Source: Chloroflexota bacterium (lineage in GTDB: Bacteria; Chloroflexota; Anaerolineae; B4-G1). From it: 5,755 nucleotides of DNA. Within the stretch, counting starts at the first letter, position 1. Each line of letters begins with the position of its first letter. Of the stretch, positions 1 to 5,755 are shown piece after piece. The notes beneath the pieces were generated by a model, which worked only from the letters and a program-made list of their open reading frames with translations, had not been told where the DNA came from and did no database searches. Position numbers and translations under genes: made by a program. The DNA is taken from assembly GCA_003648085.1 (NCBI GenBank), contig QMOC01000198.1, positions 1 through 5,755 of the forward strand, given 5' to 3'.

Positions 1-446
1 ACCCCGTCTCCCGGCGGGCCTTCTGGAACCTGCTGTACAGGCTGGTTGCGGAGGGGGTCACGGTGTTCGTCACCACCCACTACATGGACGAAGCCGAGCA
101 TTGCCACCGGCTGGCCTTCATCCAGCGGGGGAAAATCATCGCCTGCGGCTCGCCGGAGGAGATCAAGCGCGACGTGATGCGTGGGCAAGTGCTGGAAATC
201 GCTCCTTCGGACACGGCCAAAGCGGTCAAGGTCTTGCGGGCTGCCCGCGATTCTGGCAGACTGCCGCTCGAAGAGGTGGCGATGTACGGCGCGTTGGTAC
301 ACGTCGTTGCTCCCGGGGTGGAGCATTACAAGGAAGCCATCGCCGCTGAACTGCACCGGGCCGGGGTCGAGCCCGGAGAGACAGCGGTCATCGAGCCCTC
401 TTTGGAGGATGTATTTGTCGCCTGTATGAATGATTGCCCCCCTTGA
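1..446 (+). CDS. ABC transporter ATP-binding protein, C-terminal part (5' end outside window)
   Basis: This is the 3' end of an ABC-2-type exporter ATPase. The frame is open from position 3 to the TGA at 444-446, leaving 147 residues. The Walker A, Q-loop and LSGG motifs lie upstream of the window. The visible part opens with PVSRRAFW, the sequence that follows the Walker B/D-loop in this family, then VTTHYMDEAEHC with an intact switch histidine, then GSPEEIK and the family's C-terminal domain ending in PSLEDVF. It is much closer to the second ATPase of the downstream operon (about 42 of 55 residues identical around the H-loop, counted by hand) than to the first (about 31 of 55), so it is a paralogue of the YbhF C-terminal-half type. 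It has about five extra residues after VLEI compared with that paralogue. Its stop codon lies inside the -35 box of the next promoter. It probably belongs to a separate exporter cassette upstream. Confidence 0.93.
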   Translation, partial: PVSRRAFWNLLYRLVAEGVTVFVTTHYMDEAEHCHRLAFIQRGKIIACGSPEEIKRDVMRGQVLEIAPSDTAKAVKVLRAARDSGRLPLEEVAMYGALVHVVAPGVEHYKEAIAAELHRAGVEPGETAVIEPSLEDVFVACMNDCPP

Positions 447-471
447 CAAGGCTCTCCTATGGGTGTATAAT
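443..471 (+). promoter_or_regulatory. Consensus sigma70-type promoter of the TetR/exporter operon
   Basis: TTGACA at 443-448 and TATAAT at 466-471 are separated by exactly 17 bases, so both boxes and the spacer match the vegetative sigma consensus. Transcription would start near 478, within the first operator-like repeat. The -35 box contains the TGA stop (444-446) of the upstream ATPase gene, so the promoter begins inside the previous coding region. A strong promoter under operator sites fits a gene set held off by a repressor. The assignment is by motif only. Confidence 0.85.
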
Positions 472-475
472 GACA

Positions 476-492
476 TTGAGTGAGCGCTCACT
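476..492 (+). promoter_or_regulatory. Operator-like palindrome O1
   Basis: Positions 479-492 read AGTGAGCGCTCACT, a perfect 14-base palindrome centred between 485 and 486. It covers the expected transcription start, just downstream of the -10 box, where a bound dimer would block initiation. TGAG/CTCA half-sites arranged this way are common in operators of TetR-family proteins, and a TetR gene follows directly. Binding by that protein is inferred from position. Confidence 0.75.
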
Positions 493-495
493 AGA

Positions 496-511
496 TTGAG
501 TGATTGCTCAT
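496..511 (+). promoter_or_regulatory. Second operator-like repeat O2
   Basis: TTGAGTGATTGCTCAT repeats the O1 sequence exactly 20 bases further on. Over 476-491 and 496-511 the two copies differ only at the two central bases and the last base. O2 is a less perfect palindrome than O1 but keeps TGAG (497-500), six bases, then CTCA (507-510). The 20-base spacing, about two helical turns, would place two repressor dimers on the same DNA face. Confidence 0.65.
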
Positions 512-534
512 ACAGACGACTAGCCTCAACCTGT

Positions 535-541
535 AAGGAGG
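535..541 (+). promoter_or_regulatory. Ribosome binding site deciding the TetR start
   Basis: AAGGAGG lies five bases before the ATG at 547. It is a near-perfect Shine-Dalgarno sequence and supports the ATG over the in-frame TTG at 496, which lies inside operator O2. Confidence 0.85.
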
Positions 542-546
542 GCCGA

Positions 547-1179
547 ATGTCTGCTGCCCAAGATCATATCCGAGAGCAACTGATTGAAGCGCGACGCAAT
601 CAGATTCTCGACGCCACTGCCAAAGTGTTCGCCGAGAAGGGCTTTCATCGCGCTACTACCAAGGAGATCGCCAGAGCAGCCGGCGTGTCTGAGGGCACCA
701 TCTATAACTACTTCGCCAGCAAGGCTGACCTGGTGGTCGGTATTATGACTCGACTGGCCGAGTTGGACGCTCTGGGCGAGGAACTGGCGGGGGCGCTGCA
801 AAGCGAGCCCCGCGAGTTCTTTATCGCCGCCTTCCGCCACCGTGTGAACCGCATCCGCCAGGGTCAGGAGATGCTCCAGGCCATCCTGCCGGAGGTGTTG
901 ACCAGCCCAGAGTTGCGCGAGAGTTTCTACCGGCAGTACGTGCTGCGCATCGCTGAGATGCTGGAGCAGTACGTGCGGACGCGGGTCGAGTTGGGGGATA
1001 TACGGCCGGTCAATGTGCCCCTGACAGTGCGCGCCTTACAGAGCATATTCGTGGGCCTGTTCGTCATGCGCATTCTGGGCGACGAAGCGGTTCTGTCGGG
1101 GTGGGACGATGTGCCGGAGGTGCTGGCGACGCTCATCTTCGACGGTCTGTGCCCACGCCCGGAGGAGGTGGCGGGATGA
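547..1179 (+). CDS. TetR/AcrR-family transcriptional repressor
   Basis: This 210-residue protein has the length and layout of the TetR family. An N-terminal DNA-binding domain at residues 15-62 includes the helix-turn-helix (TTKEIARAAGVSEGTIYNYF, about 37-56) followed by ASKADL, the usual end of the domain. A helical ligand-binding and dimerisation domain occupies about 70-205 and has no sequence signature for a ligand. The ATG start is supported by AAGGAGG and removes a 17-residue extension that would be translated from operator DNA. The gene is first in the operon, behind a consensus promoter with two palindromic repeats, and its last codons overlap the permease start (ATGA, 1176-1179). This arrangement predicts autorepression together with control of the exporter, as CecR (YbiH) does for ybhGFSR in E. 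coli. The inducer is unknown, and CecR orthology is not claimed. Confidence 0.95.
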   Translation: MSAAQDHIREQLIEARRNQILDATAKVFAEKGFHRATTKEIARAAGVSEGTIYNYFASKADLVVGIMTRLAELDALGEELAGALQSEPREFFIAAFRHRVNRIRQGQEMLQAILPEVLTSPELRESFYRQYVLRIAEMLEQYVRTRVELGDIRPVNVPLTVRALQSIFVGLFVMRILGDEAVLSGWDDVPEVLATLIFDGLCPRPEEVAG

Positions 1180-2297
1180 TCGCTCGCACCCTCACCATCG
1201 CCCGCAAGGAGTTGCTACACATCGTGCGCGACCGGCGCACGCTGGCGGTGATGTTCTTCCTGCCGGTGATGCAACTCTTTCTGATGGGCTACGCCGCCAC
1301 CACCGACATCGAGCACCTGCGCACGGCGGTGCTGGATGCCGACCGCACCCCCCAGAGCCGTGAACTGATCGAGGCCTACCGCGCCTCGAATTACTTCGAC
1401 ATCGTCGGCTACGTGGAGAATGAGGAAACCCTGGCCCGCATGGTGGACGACGGAGAGGTGCGGGCCGGGCTGCTCATCCCGACCGGATACGGGGAGGACG
1501 TGGCTGCCGGACGGACGGCAGATGTGGCCTTCGTCATTGACGGCTCCGACCCCAACGTGGCCAACACCGTCTACGCTGCCTCCCAGCAGGTGGGGCAGGC
1601 ACAGGGGATACGCTTCATCGAGCGGCGACTGGGGGTCAAAGCGGAAGATATGCCGGGCGTGGAGGTTCACCCCCGCGTGTGGTACAACCCGGCGATGAAA
1701 AGTGCCAATTTCATGATACCGGGTCTGATCGCGATGGTGCTCTTCACGCTCACCATTATGCTGACCGCGCTGGCCATCGTGCGCGAACGGGAGCAGGGCA
1801 CGATCGAGCAACTGATGGTCACTCCCATCCGCCCCATTGAACTGATCGTGGGCAAGGTGATCCCCTACGTGTTCGTTGCCTTTTTCGATGTGCTGGAGGT
1901 GCTGGCCATCGGCGTCTTCTGGTTCGGGGTGCCCATCCACGGCAGCCTTTCCCTGTTGCTGCTCCTGGCCGCGCTTTTCCTGATGACCTCGCTGGGCATC
2001 GGTATCTTTGTCTCCAGCGTGGCCAATACACAGCAGGAGGCGATGTTGGTGGTGTGGTTGATGCTTTTGCCCTCGATCTTTCTGGCCGGCTTCTTCTTCC
2101 CCATCGAGGCGATGCCCGGCTTCTTGCAGGCGCTGAGTTACCTGGTGCCGCTGCGCTATATGCTGGTCATCATCCGGGGCATCATCCTCAAGGGGGTGGG
2201 GCTGGAGGTGCTGGCGACGCAGGTGGTGGCGCTGGTCATCTTCGGCGCAGTGATTATGGTCTTTGCGGCGACGCGCTTCCGCAAGCGGCTGGAGTAG
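1176..2297 (+). CDS. ABC-2 family exporter permease (YbhS/YbhR-like)
   Basis: This 373-residue membrane protein is close in length to the E. coli permeases YbhS and YbhR. A short cytoplasmic N-terminus with the typical ARKEL..I.RDRR pattern precedes membrane segment 1 (about 22-41). A large extracytoplasmic domain (42-178) ends in WYNP (169-172), as in this family. Five further membrane segments lie near 179-202, 226-250, 257-282, 289-310 and 345-366. The cytoplasmic stretch after segment 2 (EREQGTIEQLMVTPIRP, about 204-220) is the conserved ABC-2 region thought to contact the ATPases. The start is the ATG at 1176, preceded by GGAGGAGG (1161-1168) and overlapping the TetR stop by four bases, which suggests translational coupling. 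An in-frame GTG at 1101 would add 25 unrelated residues and is rejected. Only one permease is visible, so it either forms a homodimer or pairs with a product encoded outside the window. The substrate is unknown. Confidence 0.95.
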   Translation: MIARTLTIARKELLHIVRDRRTLAVMFFLPVMQLFLMGYAATTDIEHLRTAVLDADRTPQSRELIEAYRASNYFDIVGYVENEETLARMVDDGEVRAGLLIPTGYGEDVAAGRTADVAFVIDGSDPNVANTVYAASQQVGQAQGIRFIERRLGVKAEDMPGVEVHPRVWYNPAMKSANFMIPGLIAMVLFTLTIMLTALAIVREREQGTIEQLMVTPIRPIELIVGKVIPYVFVAFFDVLEVLAIGVFWFGVPIHGSLSLLLLLAALFLMTSLGIGIFVSSVANTQQEAMLVVWLMLLPSIFLAGFFFPIEAMPGFLQALSYLVPLRYMLVIIRGIILKGVGLEVLATQVVALVIFGAVIMVFAATRFRKRLE

Positions 2298-2323
2298 AAC
2301 GCAGATTACAGGACAGCAACGGA
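2298..2323 (+). repeat. AACGCAGATTA-type intergenic repeat, copy 1
   Basis: The gap between the permease stop and the next ATG reads AACGCAGATTA, then CAGGA, then AACGGA after a short variable part. The same order of blocks occurs at 4256-4280, at the end of the second ATPase gene. The element fills the whole junction, leaving only a weak AGGA (2310-2313) as ribosome binding site for the next gene. I recall similar sequences as dispersed elements in several bacterial phyla, but that is memory and not a search. Confidence 0.6.
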
Positions 2324-2324
2324 C

Positions 2325-3263
2325 ATGGGCAATGATGTCATTGAGACACACAACTTGACCAAGCGTTTCAAGCACGTCACCGCCGTGGACGGGCTCAACC
2401 TAAGTATCCGGCGCGGAGAGATCTTCGGCCTGCTGGGGCCAGACGGAGCCGGTAAGACGACGACCATCCGCATGCTGTGCGCGATTATGGATCCCAGCGA
2501 GGGGAGCGCCCGCGTCGCCGGGTTCGACACGGTGAGGGAGCCGGAGGAGATCAAGAAGCGCATCGGCTACATGCCGCAGCAGTTCTCGCTCTACGGCGAC
2601 CTGACCGTGCTGGAGAATCTGACCTTCTTCGCCGACGTCTTCCAGGTGGAGCGGCAGGAACGGGAGGAGCGTATCGCCCGGCTGCTGGACTTCGCCCGCC
2701 TGACCGAGTTTCAGAAGCGGAGGGCGGCCCACCTTTCGGGTGGGATGCAGAAGAAACTGGCCCTGGCTTGTACGCTTATCCATCGCCCAGAGATCATCTT
2801 CCTAGACGAGCCGACCACCGGAGTGGACCCGGTCTCGCGGCGGGAGTTCTGGGACATCCTGACCGAACTGCATGTGCAGGGGGTGACACTCTTCGTCAGT
2901 ACGCCGTACATGGACGAGGCGGAGCGGTGCTCGCGGGTGGCGCTGATGTTTGAGGGGAGTGTCATCGTCTGCGACGTGCCGGAGCGCATCAAGGGGCTGG
3001 TGGAGGGCGAGTTGCTGGAACTGCGACCCGAGCGGCTGCGGGAGGCGAGTCGCGTCATCGGGGAACTCCCCGGCGTCCTGGAGGTGCAGACCTATGGCGA
3101 TTTACTGCACGTGTTCGTAGACGACGCCGCGCGGCGCGCTCCGGCCATCCAGGAAGCATTGGCCGGGGCGGGGATCGCCGTCCAGGGGTTGCGCCAGACC
3201 CGCCCGCGGATGGAGGATGCGTTCATCTCGCTGATCAGAAAGCGATTGGGGGAGAGGGAATGA
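2325..3263 (+). CDS. ABC exporter ATPase 1, with degenerate switch histidine
   Basis: This 312-residue cytoplasmic ATP-binding subunit presumably powers the permease encoded just before it. Motifs in order: Walker A GPDGAGKTT (38-46), Q-loop Q85 in YMPQQFSLY, signature LSGGMQKK (137-144), Walker B IIFLDEP with catalytic E162 (157-163), D-loop GVDP (166-169). At the H-loop it reads VSTPYMDEAE, so residue 194 is proline (codon 2904-2906) instead of the switch histidine. GPDGAGKTT, with D instead of N, and a non-histidine H-loop both resemble the N-terminal half of YbhF/RbbA-type double ATPases as I remember them. The C-terminal domain (about 215-312) is the usual accessory region of exporter ATPases. 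The ATG at 2325 follows the intergenic repeat with only weak Shine-Dalgarno matches. Downstream it overlaps the alternative start of ATPase 2. The loss of the histidine suggests reduced hydrolysis at one composite site of a heterodimer. Confidence 0.94.
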   Translation: MGNDVIETHNLTKRFKHVTAVDGLNLSIRRGEIFGLLGPDGAGKTTTIRMLCAIMDPSEGSARVAGFDTVREPEEIKKRIGYMPQQFSLYGDLTVLENLTFFADVFQVERQEREERIARLLDFARLTEFQKRRAAHLSGGMQKKLALACTLIHRPEIIFLDEPTTGVDPVSRREFWDILTELHVQGVTLFVSTPYMDEAERCSRVALMFEGSVIVCDVPERIKGLVEGELLELRPERLREASRVIGELPGVLEVQTYGDLLHVFVDDAARRAPAIQEALAGAGIAVQGLRQTRPRMEDAFISLIRKRLGERE

Positions 3264-3319
3264 CGTTTGACGGATTGCGTCAAGCACCAAGCGTCAAACG
3301 TCAAGCGTCAAACGTCACT
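3261..3319 (+). repeat. Seven-base tandem array with inverted copy between the ATPase genes
   Basis: From 3278 to 3319 the sequence is six consecutive heptamers: CGTCAAG, CACCAAG, CGTCAAA, CGTCAAG, CGTCAAA and CGTCACT. Within this, AAGCGTCAAACGTCA occurs twice with a 14-base period (3289-3303 and 3303-3317). TGACGTTTGACG at 3261-3272 is the exact reverse complement of CGTCAAACGTCA at 3292-3303 and 3306-3317, so a 12-base-pair stem can form. The array starts at the stop of ATPase 1 and ends before the preferred start of ATPase 2. Heptanucleotide tandem repeats are known in cyanobacteria as STRR elements. Membership in any named family is not established here. Confidence 0.8.
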
Positions 3320-3320
3320 T

Positions 3321-3325
3321 GGGGA
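3321..3325 (+). promoter_or_regulatory. Possible ribosome binding site for the GTG start of ATPase 2
   Basis: GGGGA lies nine bases before the GTG at 3335. It is a moderate Shine-Dalgarno match. It bears on whether ATPase 2 starts at 3335 or at the ATG at 3260, which has its own purine-rich upstream sequence (GGGGGAGAGGGA, 3248-3259). Confidence 0.4.
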
Positions 3326-3334
3326 TCTTCAACT

Positions 3335-4255
<921 letters not shown>

Positions 4256-4267
<12 letters not shown>

Positions 4268-4280
4268 CAGGATTAACGGA
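4256..4280 (+). repeat. AACGCAGATTA-type repeat, copy 2, spanning the ATPase 2 stop
   Basis: AACGCAGATTA (4256-4266) is followed by GCAGGATTAACGGA, the same blocks as at 2298-2323 with one added base and a shortened middle part. The TAG stop of ATPase 2 (4265-4267) lies within it, so the repeat sets the last residues of that protein (NNAD). The remainder fills most of the junction before the next gene. Confidence 0.6.
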
Positions 4281-4295
4281 TCAGGAGTAGGGGTT

Positions 4296-5660
4296 ATGAA
4301 GCGAGAGCAGATCGTTCCGATCATCATCATCGCCGTGGTCGTCATCAGTGTGGTGGGGGTGGGTATCTACCTGGCCACGAACCCGGCGGTCCGGCAGCAG
4401 GTGCTGGCGCAACTGGAACTGGCCAAACCTGAAGCGGGCGGCCTGACGGCCTCCGGCTTCATCGAGGCCGAGGAACTCGACATCGCACCGGAGTTAGGGG
4501 GCCGCGTGATCGAGTTGCCCGTGGACGAGGGGGACGAGGTCGAGGCCGGGCAGGTGCTGGTGCGGCTGGACGGGACGTTGCTGGAGGCCCGGATCGAGGC
4601 AGCCCAGGCGGCCCTGGACGTGGCTAAGGCCCAACTGGCACAAGTGCAGGCCGGTGCCCGCCCGGAGCAGATCCGGCAGGCCGAGGCCGCGCTGGCCCAG
4701 GCCGAAGCCGCCCGCGACGGAGCCTACCAGGCCTGGCAGGATGCCATCGCCATCCGCGATAACCCCCAGGAACTGGACGCTCAGATCGCCCAGGCGAAGG
4801 CCCAGGTGGCTGCCGCCGAGGCCGCGCTGGCTCAAGCCAATGCGCTGAAGGACGCGGCCGAGATCGCCAATGATGCCTACTACGACGGGATGGAGGCCCT
4901 GGAGGAGGCGAAAAAGGAATTGGAGAAGATTCCCGAACCCTTCCGCCCGCCTCTGCCAGGGGTACAATTGGACTTCCACCTCATCCCTAACGCTTACTGG
5001 AAGGCCTGGGTGGGCGTCAACAGTGCCCAGGCCGCGCTGGAGGGAGCGCGGGCTGCGCTGAACGATCTCTACGCGATGCGGAACAACCCCCAGGAACTGA
5101 ACGCCCAGGTGGACGCGGCCGAAGCACAATACCGGGCCGCCGAGTCCGCCGTCCAGATGGCCCAGGCCCAACTGGACGCGCTGCGGGCGGGGGCTATTGA
5201 GGAGGAGATCGCCGCCGCCGAGGCCCAGGTGCAACAGGCCCAGGCCGCGCTGGACTCGCTGGCGGTTCTGCGCGACAAACTGACCATCGCTGCACCGGTC
5301 GGCGGGCTGGTGCTGGAACTCAGCATTCACGAAGGGGAACTGGCCGCGCCTGGAGCCACCCTGCTCACATTGGGCGATCTGGACGAGGTGACGCTGACCG
5401 TCTACGTGCCGGAGGATAAACTGGGGCTGGTACACATCGGTCAACGGGTGGAGGTGCAGGTGGATAGTTTCCCGGAGCGCACGTTCATCGGCACCGTAGT
5501 CGCCATCGCCCACGAAGCGGAGTTCACCCCACGCAACGTCCAGACACAGGAGGAGCGCGTGAACATGGTCTTCGCCGTGGACGTGCGCATCCCCAACCCC
5601 GATCACGCGCTCAAGCCGGGGATGCCCGCCGACGCGACAATCGTCACCGAGGAGCAGTGA
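4296..5660 (+). CDS. HlyD-family membrane fusion protein (periplasmic adaptor type)
   Basis: This 454-residue adaptor subunit probably joins the permease on the outer face of the membrane. A membrane anchor spans about residues 7-27 with KRE before it, so the protein faces outward. The two halves of a lipoyl-like domain lie at about 63-92 (GGRVIELPVDEGDEVEAGQ) and 331-360 (GGLVLELSIHEGELAAPG). Between them is an alanine- and glutamine-rich helical hairpin (97-328). A beta-barrel part follows (about 363-405), then TPRNVQTQEERVNMVFAV (411-428), a conserved stretch of YbhG-like proteins. It is about 120 residues longer than YbhG, mostly because of the hairpin, where NPQEL-containing segments recur 108 residues apart (152-181 and 260-289). 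A proline- and aromatic-containing stretch (about 192-248) interrupts the heptads. The ATG at 4296 has AGGAG at 4283-4287. The in-frame TTG at 4212 lies inside ATPase 2 and is rejected. Confidence 0.94.
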   Translation: MKREQIVPIIIIAVVVISVVGVGIYLATNPAVRQQVLAQLELAKPEAGGLTASGFIEAEELDIAPELGGRVIELPVDEGDEVEAGQVLVRLDGTLLEARIEAAQAALDVAKAQLAQVQAGARPEQIRQAEAALAQAEAARDGAYQAWQDAIAIRDNPQELDAQIAQAKAQVAAAEAALAQANALKDAAEIANDAYYDGMEALEEAKKELEKIPEPFRPPLPGVQLDFHLIPNAYWKAWVGVNSAQAALEGARAALNDLYAMRNNPQELNAQVDAAEAQYRAAESAVQMAQAQLDALRAGAIEEEIAAAEAQVQQAQAALDSLAVLRDKLTIAAPVGGLVLELSIHEGELAAPGATLLTLGDLDEVTLTVYVPEDKLGLVHIGQRVEVQVDSFPERTFIGTVVAIAHEAEFTPRNVQTQEERVNMVFAVDVRIPNPDHALKPGMPADATIVTEEQ

Positions 5661-5661
5661 C

Positions 5662-5755
5662 ATGGATCAATCTCCAATCTCCAATCCCAAACTGGCTATC
5701 GCCTGCCTGATCTTTGTGATCGTTTTGGCCGGCTGCAGTACTGCCCAGGCAAACG
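5662..5755 (+). CDS. Probable lipoprotein, N-terminal fragment (3' end outside window)
   Basis: The open frame starts at the ATG at 5662, one base after the stop of the fusion protein, with GAGGAG at 5649-5654 as ribosome binding site. It runs off the window after 31 codons. The visible part is a lipoprotein signal peptide: a polar start with one lysine (K10), a hydrophobic core (about 11-23), and a lipobox LAGC with the lipidation cysteine at C25. Ser, Thr and Ala follow the cysteine. The mature protein is not visible, so its function is unknown. In this position it could be another adaptor, a substrate-binding lipoprotein or an unrelated surface protein. Codons 3-9 are made of the seven-base repeat TCTCCAA, so the extreme N-terminus comes from repeat DNA. 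The tight spacing puts it in the same operon. Confidence 0.75.
   Translation, partial: MDQSPISNPKLAIACLIFVIVLAGCSTAQAN
5667..5690 (+). repeat. TCTCCAA heptamer repeat at the lipoprotein start
   Basis: TCAA is followed by TCTCCAA (5671-5677), TCTCCAA (5678-5684) and the variant TCCCAAA, giving a seven-base period like that of the array at 3278-3319 but with a different unit. It encodes residues 3-9 of the predicted lipoprotein. Two exact copies are few, so chance is not excluded. Confidence 0.5.

Noticed and set aside
496..546. N-terminal extension of the TetR gene from a TTG at 496
   Set aside because: It would translate operator O2, and the ATG at 547 has an excellent Shine-Dalgarno sequence at normal spacing.
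447..546. Small RNA or leader peptide between the upstream ATPase and TetR genes
   Set aside because: The stretch is accounted for by promoter, operator repeats and ribosome binding site. No convincing short reading frame or RNA fold was seen.
1101..1175. Upstream GTG start for the permease
   Set aside because: The added residues are an out-of-frame reading of the TetR end with no family match. The ATG at 1176 has GGAGGAGG upstream and overlaps the TetR stop.
1215..2375. Long open frame (386 codons) on the minus strand opposite the permease gene
   Set aside because: It lies antisense to a clear ABC-2 permease, its translation is rich in His, Gln and Asp with no recognisable domain, and long antisense frames are expected opposite GC-rich genes with biased third positions.
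3261..3317. Intrinsic terminator formed by the inverted copies
   Set aside because: A stem is possible but no run of T follows it, and the gene after it encodes a subunit of the same complex.
3278..3319. CRISPR array
   Set aside because: The units are seven bases long and directly adjacent, with no spacers, and no cas genes are present.
4494..5663. Long open frame (389 codons) on the minus strand opposite the adaptor gene
   Set aside because: It mirrors the repetitive Ala/Gln hairpin of the HlyD protein, giving a Leu/Gly/Gln-rich translation without a domain. No minus-strand promoter or ribosome binding site was noticed.

Overview
The window carries a TetR-controlled multidrug-type ABC exporter operon of the YbhGFSR/DrrAB-like kind, all on the + strand. 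The reading order is: the 3' end of an upstream ABC ATPase gene (1-446), a promoter with two operator-like repeats (443-511), a TetR-family repressor (547-1179), an ABC-2 membrane permease (1176-2297), two consecutive ABC ATPase genes (2325-3263 and 3335-4267), an HlyD-type membrane fusion protein (4296-5660), and the first 31 codons of a probable lipoprotein (5662 to the window end). No stretch over 300 bases lacks a gene. I saw no RNA gene, insertion sequence, CRISPR array or intrinsic terminator.

The genes probably work together as follows. The repressor binds the repeats at the transcription start and is released by an unknown ligand. The ATPases energise the ABC-2 permease, and the fusion protein extends the path on the outer face of the membrane. 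Escherichia coli has a related set, CecR with YbhG, YbhF, YbhS and YbhR, in which YbhF is one protein with two ATPase domains. Here those two domains are separate genes. The first ATPase has proline where the switch histidine should be and the second keeps the histidine, so the pair is probably an asymmetric heterodimer. The substrate cannot be read from the sequence.

The truncated ATPase at the left edge closely resembles the second ATPase of this operon (about 42 of 55 aligned residues around the H-loop, hand count). A second, paralogous exporter cassette therefore probably lies immediately upstream.

Several gene junctions hold short repeats: an AACGCAGATTA-type element after the permease and again at the end of the second ATPase gene, a seven-base tandem array with an inverted copy between the two ATPase genes, and another seven-base repeat at the start of the lipoprotein gene. 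Together with the GC-rich, tightly packed genes, this suggests a free-living high-GC bacterium. Chloroflexota (Anaerolineae or relatives) is my best guess, but it rests on general resemblance only. The machinery is a recognisable family. The less ordinary points are the operator pair, the degenerate ATPase, the repeats and the enlarged hairpin of the fusion protein.
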